A stretch of DNA of 64,000 nucleotides. Source: Charina bottae. Its lineage: Eukaryota; Chordata; Lepidosauria; Squamata; Charinaidae. Location of the stretch: contig JALMGJ010000008.1 in assembly GCA_023362775.1 (NCBI GenBank), forward strand, positions 38,118,501 through 38,182,500. The letters are read 5' to 3'. Below, piece after piece: positions 22,985 through 32,774 of the stretch. The translations under genes and the position numbers were made by a program. The first letter of the stretch is position 1, and each line of letters begins with the position of its first letter. A model generated the notes under the pieces. The model had not been told where the DNA came from and did no database searches. It worked only from the letters and a program-made list of their open reading frames with translations.

Positions 22985-23602
22985 TAAGCTGACCATACAT
23001 CCCGTTTTGAACGGGACAGTCCCATTTTTTTAGCATTTTTCAACCATCCCGTTGTTTTGATAAAAATCTCAATTTTGTCCCATTTTTTAAACCTGGCGGG
23101 AATGGTGCGGAAGGAGGATCCAAGCCAGAGCTGCCGATTGGAGGCAGCCTAGAAGAGGAAGTCCTCCCACCTGTCAGCACGCGTCAAAGGAGGGCGGAGA
23201 GGCAGAGAGGAGGGTGGACCGGGGGGCAGGGTTTGCAGGCAGGAGCCAATCGCGTGGACCGGAATGGGGTTTCCAGGCGGGGGCCAATCATGCGGACCAG
23301 GGCAGGATTTCCAGGCAGGGGCCAATCACATGGATGGGGGCGGGGTTTGCAAGCAGGAGCCAATCGCACGGACCGGGGGTGGAGTTTACAGGTGGGAGCC
23401 AATCGCACGGACCAGGGGCGGGGTTTGCAGGTGGGACCCAATCGCACGGACCAGGGGCGGGGTTTGCAGGTGGGAGCCAATCGCACGGACTGGGGGGTGG
23501 GGACCCCTGTCTTTTTCATGAATACAGAATATTACATAAGACCCCGTCCCGTTTTGCCATCCCAATGTCCCGTTTTTGTCTCAAGGAAATATGGTCAGCC
23601 TA
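22985..23602. mobile_element. non-autonomous hAT element carrying a minisatellite
   Basis: Terminal inverted repeats TAAGCTGACCATA and TATGGTCAGCCTA are flanked by a direct repeat gaaatctgg (22976-22984 and 23603-23611; the last 8 bp fit a hAT TSD). Subterminal segments (cccgttttgaacgggaca; gtcccgtttt) are also inverted. The centre is a GC-rich tandem array. There is no transposase. Long open frames across it in three frames are artefacts of the array. Confidence 0.88.
23216..23500 (+). repeat. 39-bp minisatellite with CCAAT and GC boxes
   Basis: About seven units of roughly 38-39 bp. Each contains a GC-box-like ggggcggggtttgcagg and an NF-Y-type gagccaatcgcac. The youngest-looking units lie at about 23370-23490. 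Because 39 is divisible by three, open frames persist in every phase. Confidence 0.88.
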
Positions 23603-23615
23603 GAAATCTGGTTAA

Positions 23616-23862
23616 CACTGATTTTTTTTTCTTTAATCCATTCAATCATGTCCAATTCTCAGAGAGTGCCTGGACATATCCCTGCAGTTTTCTTGGCAAG
23701 GTTTTTCAGAAGTAGTTTGCCATTGCCTCTTTCCTAGGGCTGAGAGAGTGAGTGACTGGCCCAAGGTCACCCAGCTGCTTTGTGCCTAAGGCAGGACTAG
23801 AACTCACAGACTCCCAGTTTCTAGCCTGATGCTTTAACCACTACACCAAACTGGCTCTTAAC
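23616..23862 (-). mobile_element. tRNA/MIR-like SINE
   Basis: Minus-strand copy of the 6722 family. The tail (tttaatccattcaatcatgtcc) is at the left, then ttcttggcaaggtttttcag, ggcccaaggtcacccagctg and the head (aaccactacaccaaactggc). It lies immediately beside the hAT element. Confidence 0.82.
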
Positions 23863-24051
23863 GCTGATTAATGTAAATGAAACAGAAGGAAATCTCTTGG
23901 AATCTTACTCTCTAATAAGTGTGTTTAAGATAGCACTCTAAAATATCCCCTGATGCCACTGGAAATGAATTGTGCTGTTCTCCCAGTCTCCCCAGTATTT
24001 CATTTGTTCTGAGAACTACATTAATAGGTCAGTGGACATACTGGAATTTTT

Positions 24052-24184
24052 TGGCGTAGTGGATAGGGCATCAGGCTAGAAAGTGCGGGGACTTGTCCAG
24101 GCAGTCGCCAGGAGTCAAGACTGACTCAAAGACATTAAAAAAAAAGTTAAGAAAAAGGCAGGTTGCAAAAAAGGGTGACCATAA
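24052..24184 (+). mobile_element. short tRNA-headed SINE (about 133 bp)
   Basis: The head tggcgtagtggatagggcat is joined directly to gggacttgtccaggcagtcg, gagtcaagactgactcaaag, an A-tract and a further tail gttaagaaaaaggcaggttg...gggtgaccataa. It lacks the MIR body. A 31-bp direct repeat with one mismatch flanks it (24021-24051 and 24185-24215), proving that the tail beyond the A-tract moved with the element. A second copy is at 25762-25904. Confidence 0.8.
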
Positions 24185-24625
24185 TTAATAGCTCAGTGGA
24201 CATACTGGAATTTTTGAAACATGTCATGGATGTTCCCAAAAAATGGTTGTCATGGTGGTGGTGGCCAGTCACAAAACACCAATTAACATGGAGGCAAACA
24301 GTTGATGTGGCTCCCCATTACCACTTATAACCTGCACAATGCCTCTGCTCCCCAAGATTATCTGATTTTTTTTCTAAAAAGGTGAATATATTTCTGGTAC
24401 ATAACAAAGTACCAGGCCATCGATTCTGTTTATTCCCTGAGAATGTCTATGGGAATGTCTAAGGCAGAAATATAGTTTTAGAAATAAAGATGTTATTGGA
24501 TACCAGAGTTTTGCTTTGTAGCAGCCTTCTTCCCATCTAATACACAATCAAACAGTGCAGGGATCTTGGAAAGCATAATGGAGGTTGCCATGGACATATT
24601 GGTGGCAACTGGTACCAGACTGCTT

Positions 24626-24960
24626 TAAAAAAGGTAAAGGTTCCCCCCGCACATTTGTGCAGTCGTGTCCGACTCTAGGGGCCAGTGCTCATCTCCGTTT
24701 GTTAGCCAAAGAGCCAGCGCTGTCCGAAGACACTTCCACAGTCATGTGGCTGCATGACACACGCGGATCGCTGTTACCTACCCACCGAAGTGGTACCTAT
24801 TAATCTACTTGCATTTGCATGCTTTCGAATTGCTAGGTTGACAAGAGCTGGGGCTAGTGCGAGAGCTCACTCCGCACGCAGGGCTAGGGATTCGAACCTC
24901 CGAACTTGTGATCTTCTGATCGACAAGCCTGGCGTCTTACCCGCTGAGCCACCACGCCCC
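24626..24960 (-). mobile_element. Sauria SINE
   Basis: A complete minus-strand copy ending in ctgagccaccacgcccc. The TSD taccagactgctt is perfect at 24613-24625 and 24961-24973. Confidence 0.92.
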
Positions 24961-24973
24961 TACCAGACTGCTT

Positions 24974-25761
24974 ATCCTGTTCTAATTTAAATACATTAAT
25001 GATTTTCAACCCAAATCCATCTCTGTGTTTATGCAGTAGAATAAGTGAGCTTCAGATATTGTGTTTTGTATATGTGTGTGAGAGAGTGAGACTCTAGATG
25101 TGTGTGCATGTGTGTGTGTTAATGGCTCTACAAACCCATACAGTTTTTAGATATAAATAAAAAGAGTCTTCACAGTTATGGGAAATAGTACTATGGACTC
25201 TCTGCTTGTTTCCTTAATAGAAATAATTAGCTGAAAACTAATAGCTAAGTCCCTTCATTCCTGCAAGCAGTCGTGTTTGCTATAAATGTCAGCGACAGTT
25301 TAGCAAGACATTCATTTTTGTCCATAAAATATGCTGATCTTCAGTTAAAATCTGCAAGTTTTTATCAAGTTGGATAACATTGCTACAGTTGATAGTCAAT
25401 AGTGCAACAGTATCTGTTGATACTGATCTCTACCCCCATCACTCCACATTTTTGGAGTCTGCCCAAGTCTTCAAAAGCAAATGTGGTCCGTTCTTGGGAA
25501 GACGCCAGCTAATAAATGCCATTGCTTTGTCACTGGCATTTCAGATCTCATTCACTGGAAAATATGATCACTGCTTTTCCTGGAAATAACATGCAGTAGC
25601 AGCACCGCATGCAACAAAAGCCTCTCTTTATTCTTGAAAGAAGGGGGAATAAATGTCTGTTATGTCACCAGATAACAGAGTGAAAGAAACAGCATGCCTT
25701 TGATTTTATGTGAAATTCATTCATGAATTCATAGCACCTTGAAGTCTAACAGTAGCATTAT
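24974..25761. other. unique intronic sequence with a short TG repeat
   Basis: A TG/GA-rich simple tract lies at 25069-25119. The remainder, especially 25200-25690, has no repeat signature and holds several TAATTA-like and other AT-rich motifs, so it is a candidate for conserved non-coding DNA. Confidence 0.4.
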
Positions 25762-25904
25762 GGTCACCCTTTCTTGCAACCTGCCTTTTTCTTAACATTT
25801 TTTTAATGCCTTTCAGTCAGTCTTGACTCCTGGCGACTGCCCAGACAAGTCCCTGCAGTTTCTAGCCTGATGCCTTATCCACTACGCCAAACTGGCTCTC
25901 CTTT
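25762..25904 (-). mobile_element. short tRNA-headed SINE, second copy
   Basis: The minus strand matches 24052-24184 including the tail beyond the A-tract (complement of ggtcaccctttcttgcaacc). Flanks taacagtagcattat and ttaacagtattat look like an imperfect TSD. Confidence 0.75.
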
Positions 25905-26039
25905 CTTAACAGTATTATCCTTATATGAGTCTTTCCCAATCTAGGATCCTTTAAATTCATTGGGCCACAGTATTCAGTATTCCCAGCTCGTCTAGGAATT
26001 CTGGGAGTTGTCATTTAATACATCTGAAGGTTAGGAAAG

Positions 26040-26475
26040 TGGACCTTATGTACTGCCTCCCAGTCAAATAAAGAAAAGGACAATAAAGATAATTCTTCAG
26101 CAGGGTTAAAGATGTGATGTCATCAGTGACAGCCAAGAAGACCCATTATCTGAAGAAAAGGTGAGGCCCAAGGCACCCTCTCTCCACATTCTTCTTTCTC
26201 CAGGAGTAATACTAATATTCATAGCTGGTCGAAGCCCCTTACAGATGTCACTTTGAGGGCCTAATGGAATGTGTGCTGTCCATGGTAGCTACCTGTGTGG
26301 ACCCCTCACAACCCATTCAGAGTGAAACCCATAGGTAGGTAATGGAGGCAGCAAGCTGCTCTAGAAAGCTATCTGCTGTACGGCCAGGGAAGTGATGGCC
26401 CCAGGTGCTGAGTCTGGAGAACAGTAGGTAGAGGCTTGATCTCATTTTTTTGCCTATCCCAGTCCGACCTTCTAG
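26040..26475. other. unique intronic sequence
   Basis: Nothing recognisable. A decayed palindromic MITE may lie at 25935-26040 (aggaattctgggagttgtc). Confidence 0.35.
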
Positions 26476-26729
26476 GAGGCTTTGTAAGGCAAAACTGAAG
26501 TACTTTGGCCACATAATGAGAAGACAGGATACCCTGGAGAAGAAGCTGATGCTAGGGAAAGTGGAAGGCAAAAGGAAGAGGGGCCGACCAAGGGCAAGAT
26601 GGATGGATGATATTCTGGAGGTGACGGACTCAACCATGGGGGATCTGGGGATGGTGACAGCCGACAGGAAGCTCTGGCGTGGGCTGATCCATGAAGTCAC
26701 GAAGAGTCGGAAGCGACTGAACGAATAAA
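26476..26729 (+). mobile_element. Bov-B/RTE LINE 3' terminal fragment
   Basis: The plus frame encodes KLKYFGHIMRRQDTLEKKL, GKVEGKRKRGRPRARWMDD and HEVTKSRKRLNE to the ORF stop, then aacaaca. It is the same subfamily as 19370-20107 and is heavily 5' truncated. Confidence 0.88.
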
Positions 26730-27247
26730 CAACAAGGGCCGGCCCTGGATGACCTGAAATTCTGGAAAAGTTAAAGGCTCAGCAATGTTTCTCCCACTGA
26801 ATTCTACATATTACATAATCCATGTGTTGCAATCTGCATAATTAGTAACCTTAATGCTCCAGGGAACAATATCATTGATCATTGTGTATAACCACATGTA
26901 ACTTTTATGTCCCATTCATAGGTATTCGGACTCCCAAGAGAAACAGACTCGTTTAATGGGTGGGATAGATGAATCTAACTCTTTTGCCTCTTTTGGTTAT
27001 ACACATCTTAATCCTGACCAAACTCTCCCCAAACAAACATAGGAAACTGTTTAATAGTGTCAAAATATTGGTCCACTACTTCCATGACCTTCTAAAGGCA
27101 ATGCCTATACTCTATTAGTAAACTATACTCCCTATGAAGATAAAGACAAACTTGGATGAAATTCTACCTTGATGGGCTTTAAAAGGGCCCCCAAGGGAGG
27201 CTTTCATAGGCTGGATGGCAAAGCCCAACAGGCTGAATCCCTGCTAT
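26730..27247. other. unique intronic sequence
   Basis: I see no gene or repeat. Confidence 0.4.
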
Positions 27248-27255
27248 ATAGAATA

Positions 27256-27566
27256 GGTAAAGGTAAAGGTTTTCCCCTGCACAGTCGTGTCTGACTCTAG
27301 GGGGCGGTGCTCATCTCCGTTTCTTAGCTGAAGAGCCAGCGCTGTCTGAAGATGCTTCCACGGTCATGTGGCCGGCATGACATGTGCGGAACGCTGTTAC
27401 CATCCCACCGAAGTGGTACCTATTAATCTACTTGCATTTGCATGCTTTCGAATTGCTAGGTTGGCAAGAGCTGGGGCGAGTGCAGGAGCTCACTCCGTCA
27501 CACGGTGCTCGGGTCTCAAACCACCAACCTTCTGATTGACAAGCCTGGCATCTTAACCACTGAGCC
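27256..27566 (-). mobile_element. Sauria SINE, slightly truncated head
   Basis: The minus-strand copy stops inside the tRNA head (ttaaccactgagcc), so the last bases of the 5' end are missing. The short repeat atagaata flanks it (27248-27255 and 27567-27574). Confidence 0.87.
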
Positions 27567-27794
27567 ATAGAATACTTGAGTATTATTCTTTCTATATCAG
27601 AACAGCAATATCCCAACAAAACAGGGAGCTATCAATAGGTCTGAAAGACCTGATGGATTGCAGCTGTATACAGTAAATCTTTAGAAAAGCCACCCAAAAT
27701 AGCCCAATAAGGAATAAGCATTCACAGTAGCAATGGAATGCTGACAGAAGAGAAATAGTAAACAGGGTAATGGAATATGGTATGGAATATCCTA

Positions 27795-28030
27795 ATAAGG
27801 CATAACTCAGCAGATGACTCCAAATGGCCAACCTTGCTTGGGCTTGGTAGCTGAGCAAAGTTGGCCCAGGTTAATACTTGGATAGACCACCAAGAAATCA
27901 CAAAATTGAAGGCTAGACTGGGAAGTTGGAAAAAAAAACCCGAGGAAAATAATAAAATTAGGGAAAATAAAGCCACTTATGTTTAGTTGCCAAGAAAACT
28001 ACATGGACCTCTCCATAAAGGCACCAGGGA
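27795..28030 (+). mobile_element. 5S-rRNA-derived SINE (degenerate)
   Basis: Resembles 5S rRNA internal control sequence: tagctgagcaaagttggccc, ggttaatacttggatagacc and accaccaagaaatc. A SINE-type 3' part follows with gccaagaaaactacatggac. It is a fossil, not a 5S gene. Confidence 0.6.
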
Positions 28031-28184
28031 GATTGAAGAAATCAGAACGAGTCTAATAGCAACTTTTCCAACCAAGACATTTTATTAAAAGAAGACTTCC
28101 ATTTAGAACAGGGCCTGGCTAAAATCCTGGATAATTGCATTTTATACTATATTTTCTTTTCAGTTAAACTGTTCTATTTACATC

Positions 28185-28318
28185 AGTGTTGCCCAACCAA
28201 GGCAACTTCCATGTGTGTGGACTTCAACTCCCAGAATTCTCATCAATGGACGTGCTGGCTGTGGAATTCTGGTATTTGAATCCAAAAATCTGGAAATTGC
28301 CAGGATTGGAAAGCAGTG
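28185..28318. mobile_element. decayed palindromic hAT MITE
   Basis: cagtgttgcccaaccaaggc, gtgtggacttcaactcccag and a weak inverted partner ending in gaaagcagtg match the 3091 family with many changes. Confidence 0.55.
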
Positions 28319-28329
28319 ATTTGTAGATT

Positions 28330-29165
28330 CATGAAATCTGAAAGAATAAAAAAAACCTTCAGACCTTAAAACATCTTGCCCCATGAACAAAGCTCTCATC
28401 TTAAGGTCCTAAACAGTTTAAAAAATAATTAATCTCCAAATGAAATTCTAAGATTGAGAGAAATAGAGGATCTGAGATTGGGGAGTAAAAGGAAAAAAGA
28501 AAACCACACTGGAATAAAGCAGTGACAAATCACTTCCTTAAAGCTTCCAAGAAAAATTCCTGGATACCCTTACCAGAAATCAAGCTTGATTTGAAAACAC
28601 ATTTAACTTTTCATTCTTGCATGAGAATTTGACTCAGTACCTAAAGGATTCCACTGGGACATTAATCATCCACATATAGACACATTGAGTAGACATGTGT
28701 CTTCTCAAAAGTAAGTTTCACTGCTTTCAGTAGAGCTTCCAGTCCCAAATCACAATATATAAAAGCCCACCGCATTGTGTATGTCACATGGGCAATGCAT
28801 TGTTTTCACATCACTGTTTGCAAGGAGAAGAAAATGTCTACAGTGGTGAAGAGTCCTATTATATTTTTCACAAATCAGTTATGTACTGCCATCTTTGTAA
28901 TAGAAGAAAGTTTAACTAAAATATTATTCTCATTTTTAAAAATGGTGAGCTTAAAAGCAGAAAGCTTCATTTTGCAATCTCTCCCTCCCTCAAGTCAGTT
29001 AATATTTGAGCAGATTTCTTGAAACATATGAAAAAAGGGTTTTCATCTGTACTGAATGAAACAATTCTCTTGGCTGAACTTTAACATCTCAGCACTGGAG
29101 GAACCAAAACATATTATGTGCAATCATGGTAGAAGCAATGACCACCTTGGGGTACACAGGCATGA
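28330..29165. other. unique intronic sequence
   Basis: No exon recognised. The tract at 28440-28570 might be a further decayed 5S-type SINE. The frame at 28777-29022 shows no domain. Confidence 0.35.
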
Positions 29166-29169
29166 GGGC

Positions 29170-29345
29170 TCTGACTGATTATGTGCCATCAAGTCAGTGC
29201 TGACTCTTAGCAACCACATAGATACTGTAGTTTTTCTCTGTGATGATCTGTCCCTAACCTGGTCCTTCAAGTCTTCCAATGTGTACCCATCACCACCATT
29301 ACTGCATCCATCCACCTGGTTGCTGGTTGTTCTCTTCTTTCCTTC
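29170..29345 (-). mobile_element. RTE-type LINE 3' terminal fragment (third lineage)
   Basis: The minus strand reads GYTLEDLKDQVRDRSSQR and RVSTDLMAHN, like the last residues of an RTE ORF (lead-in, W..L...VT.S...LD). The DNA gagtcagcactgacttgatg is the corresponding tail. Strongly diverged. Confidence 0.5.
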
Positions 29346-29809
29346 AGAACGAAGGGAAGAATGTAGGCATTCTTCCAGAAGAATATAGGCATATGCCTAA
29401 GGCAGCAGGACAAGTGAAGGCAGAGCAGCAGATGAACGTGGCCTGCAGGCAAGCATGGCAGACAGCCTCACTGTGTATTGACTAGTGCAACCACTAGATG
29501 CTTAAATAAGTTTTTTTTTTTGCTGTCCTGTAGTGGTCATCTGGATTTTCACAACCCAGGACTGGTAGCCCAAGCACTGATGCAACTTGGTAATGCTGCT
29601 CCACTTCCAAAAGGCCATCCAAGCTGCTACTGCTGCCATTTCTCTCCAAAACTGGATTGTGTGTGCAAGCCCCAGGGATGAGAACAGGCTCCCGCAAATA
29701 TAGCCAGTAGCTTTTAGCTGATTATTAATATTGGGATGGGGAAGAACAAATAAGCTTGCTTTTGGCCCAGAGAGTTCTCCTTATGCCCCTGAGTACACAA
29801 CACAATATA
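29346..29809. other. unclassified intronic sequence
   Basis: Contains a poly-T run at 29511-29521. I cannot place the rest. Confidence 0.3.
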
Positions 29810-30147
29810 GGGGCACGATGGCTCAGCGGGTAAGACGCCAGACTTGTCGATCGGAAGATCGCAAGTTCGGAGGTTCGAATCCCTAGCCCCGCGTGACGGA
29901 GTGAGCTCCCGCACTAGCTCCAGCTCTTGCCAACCTAGCAATTCGAAAGCATGCAAATGCAAGTAGATGAATAGGTACCACTTCAGTGGGTGGGTAACAG
30001 CATTCCGCGCGCGTCATGCTGGCCACATGACCGTGGAAGCGTCTTAGACAACGCTGGCTCTTTGGCTAACAAACGGAGATGAGCACCGGTCCCTAGAGTC
30101 GGACACAACTGCACAAATGTGCAGGGGGAACCTTTGCCTTTTACTTT
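29810..30147 (+). mobile_element. Sauria SINE
   Basis: A plus-strand copy with intact A-box-like (tggctcagcgggtaagacgc) and B-box (ggttcgaatcc) sequences, body and tail. An imperfect duplication flanks it: acacaacacaatat before, acacaaaacaacat after. Confidence 0.88.
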
Positions 30148-30211
30148 ACACAAAACAACATCTAAGAGTTCATTCGAGTATATCTGTGCTGGGAGGAGCA
30201 GTTCTGATTTT

Positions 30212-30217
<6 letters not shown>

Positions 30218-30262
<45 letters not shown>
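30218..30262. repeat. (TA)n microsatellite
   Basis: About 22 uninterrupted TA units. Confidence 0.95.
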
Positions 30263-30265
<3 letters not shown>

Positions 30266-30500
30266 AAAAGTAATTTTATTATTAAAAGAAAAAAAACAAA
30301 CAAAGACATCAACAACATCAACAACATAAAAATGATTAACAAAGTACATAACAAACTTAATAAACATACATTCAAAACTAAATAACCCTATATAACAAAA
30401 TCCTTATAACAACACATCACGTGAAACAATTAATTTAAAACGACTTCCTGTTTCTTTCTTGAAGATAGCTTCTTACTTTTAGTTTTAATTTTTACTATAT
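30263..30500 (-). mobile_element. probable L1-type LINE 3' UTR
   Basis: The A-rich plus strand (attttattattaaaagaaa, acatcaacaacatcaacaac) followed by aaacgacttcctgtttcttt resembles the antisense of a squamate L1 3' end; compare 52795-52972. No coding is preserved. Confidence 0.4.
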
Positions 30501-31540
30501 TTCTATTGTATTCCTCTTTTTATTAATGTTTCTTTAATATATAAATATCTTATCTCTTATTTTATTTTAAACCTTTCATTTGTTCTTGTATTCTAGTACA
30601 TATATTCTGGAGCAGTTCTGATTTTCCATGAGGGAACTCCCTTCCTTTCCAAGACCAATTAAAATTGAACTTGAAGCTATCATAAAAGCCCAATAAATGA
30701 ATATCATGGGCATCTGATGGAATAATACACCTGGATTTGAACAAGCCCAGTCACAAGGCCTATGGTTTCAGAACATCTGTGCAAACAAAACAAAGAAATA
30801 AATTCTTAAAAATTAGAAACTAAATAAATGGTGTGCTTCATATATTTTCATCAAAGGCCAAGAGAAAATCTTCAACTGTGTTGACTTCTAGCAACGATAT
30901 ATTTGCTGTTTCCATCTCACAAGCCAAATTCTCCCACACTTTCCAACTTATTCTACCCATTCCCTAAGCCTATATGTTATATACTAGGTTTCTTGTTCTT
31001 AATTTATGCCAGTGGAATAAACATTGAGTTCCCCAACCTTTACAACCTCCAGATGTTGGCTAGAAATCATCAGAGTGGCTTTTTTAAACATCTGGAGATG
31101 ACTGGTCAAGAAGTGCTGATTCAGTCAAATATGCCAAAGTCCAAATTTGCCTTTCAAATTCTCAAATGTTTTTGGTTTTTCTGCCTTATTCTCAGGACAC
31201 CTGAGAATTTCTTTCAAGATTTTCTTTGAGCTTCTTTTACTGTTGATAGTTATAGAGGACACTAATGTTGGTGCTGTTATTTCCTGCTACATATCTTTCA
31301 CTACCCTGAAGTCTTCTTCCCTTCCCATACCTCCCAGTCTGAAAAATACTCATGTAAAGATGTCTATGAAGGTTACTTACTCATGTAAAGACTTTCCTCA
31401 TTATATCTTCTCTGGAAACTTTATAGAAGTGTTGGAAGTCAGGGAAACTGCAGACTATTGGAGAGAGGATTGTAAAAGACAGAACATTCACAGACAAACC
31501 CTTGGTCACCTTGCTGGTAGAATTCAATTATCTGAAAACT
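30501..31540. other. mostly unique intronic sequence
   Basis: No exon. Possible palindromic remnant at 31025-31110 (acctccagatgttgg / aacatctggagatg). Confidence 0.35.
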
Positions 31541-31631
31541 AATCTCATGCCTTGTCGTGGCGAAGGGGCTTGTGTAACTCAATGAAGTCAGGTCAAGAAG
31601 AACAGGTCATGACGGAGAGTTCTGACAAAAC

Positions 31632-32264
31632 GTGGTCCACTGGAGGAGGGAATGGCAAACCACTCCAATATCCTTGCCAAGAAAACCCATGGACAGTATC
31701 AAAAGGCTAAAAGATATGACGCCAGAAGATGAGCCCCTCAGGTCAGAAGGTGTCCAAAATGCTACTGGGGAAGAGCGGAGGGCAATTCCGAGTAGCTCCA
31801 GAAAGAGTGAAGCGGCTGGGCCAAAGCCGAAAGGACGCTCAGTTGTGGATGTGTCTGGAAGTGGAAGGAAAGTCCGATGCTGTAAAGAACAATATTGCAT
31901 AGGAACCTGGAATGTAAGATCTATGAATCAAGGTAAGCTGGAGGTGGTCAAACATGAGATGACAAGATTGAACATCGACATCTTGGGAATCAGCGAACTA
32001 AAATGGACAGGAATGGGCGAATTTAATTCAGGAGACCATTATATATACTACTGTGGGCAAGAATCCCTTAGAAGAAATGGAGTAGCTCTCATAGTCAATA
32101 AAAGAGTGGGAAAGGCAGTACTGGGGTACAACCTCAAAAACGACAGAATGCTTTCAGTTCGAATCCAAGGCAAACCATTCAACATCACAGTGATCCAGAC
32201 GGTGACTGCAGCCATGAAATTAAAAGACGCTTGCTCCTTGGGAGGAAAGCTATGGCAAACCTAG
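31632..32264 (+). pseudogene. Bov-B endonuclease fragment
   Basis: A 210-residue frame with GTWNVRSMNQGKLEVVKHEM, DILGISELKW, YYCGQESLRRNG and SVRIQGKPFNITVIQ. The family continues VYAPT after this Gln. Here it runs instead into out-of-frame C-terminal sequence (TVTAAMKLKD) and stops. It is an apurinic-type endonuclease lacking its second half, so presumably inactive. Confidence 0.85.
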
Positions 32265-32755
32265 ACAGCATATTAAAAAGCAGAGACATCATCTTGCCGA
32301 CAAAGGTCCGTAGAGTTAAAGCTATGGTTTTTCCAGTAGTAATGTATGGCTGTGAGAGCTGGACCATAAGGAAGGCTGAGCGCCGAAGAATTGATGCTTT
32401 CGAACTGTGGTGCTGGAGAAGACTCTTGAGAGTCCCTTGGACTGCAAGGAGGTCAAACCAGTCAATCCTAAAGGAAATCAACCCTGACTGCTCATTGGAA
32501 GGACAGATGCTGAAGCTGAAGCTCAAATACTTTGGCCACCTAATGCGAAGAGAGGACTCACTGGAAAAGACCCTGATGCTGGGAAAGACTGAGGGCAAAA
32601 GGAGAAGGGGACAGCAGAGGATGAGATGGTTAGATAGCATCACCGATGTAATGAACATGAATTTGAGTAAACTCCAGGAGGCAGTGGAGGACAGGAAGGC
32701 CTGGCGTGCTATGGTCCATGAGGTCACGAAGAGTCGGACGCGACTAAACGACTGA
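32231..32755 (+). pseudogene. Bov-B C-terminal region
   Basis: A 174-residue frame from the RRLLLGRKAMANLDS block through YGCESWTIRKAERRRIDAFE and KLKYFGHLMRREDSLEK to the natural end EVTKSRTRLND. It belongs to the same subfamily as the 4-kb copy. Confidence 0.85.
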
Positions 32756-32774
32756 ACAACAACAAAATCTCATG

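Larger units (their letters stand above)
31550..32765 (+). mobile_element. Bov-B LINE with large internal deletion
   Basis: A 1.2-kb insertion flanked by the 9-bp TSD aatctcatg (31541-31549, 32766-32774). It begins like the element start (ccttgtcgtggcgaagg) and has the endonuclease N-terminal region. At about 32198/32199 it jumps to the C-terminal region (acggtgactgcagccatgaa), skipping the rest of the endonuclease and nearly all RT. The 3' end is complete (acgactgaacaacaac). The join puts the two parts in different frames. The boundaries look like splice sites; see findings. Confidence 0.92.

Noticed and set aside
23216..23500. CRISPR-like spaced repeats
   Set aside because: Units are directly tandem with no unique spacers, in a vertebrate genome, inside a transposon.
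23214..23715. Long Gly/Gln-rich open frames in several phases
   Set aside because: They come from a 39-bp minisatellite whose unit is divisible by three, inside a hAT element. Frames stay open in every phase on both strands.
30903..31542. Hydrophobic open frames suggesting a membrane protein
   Set aside because: AT-rich composition gives Phe/Leu/Ile-rich frames. There are no splice sites, homology or codon pattern, and adjacent frames overlap.
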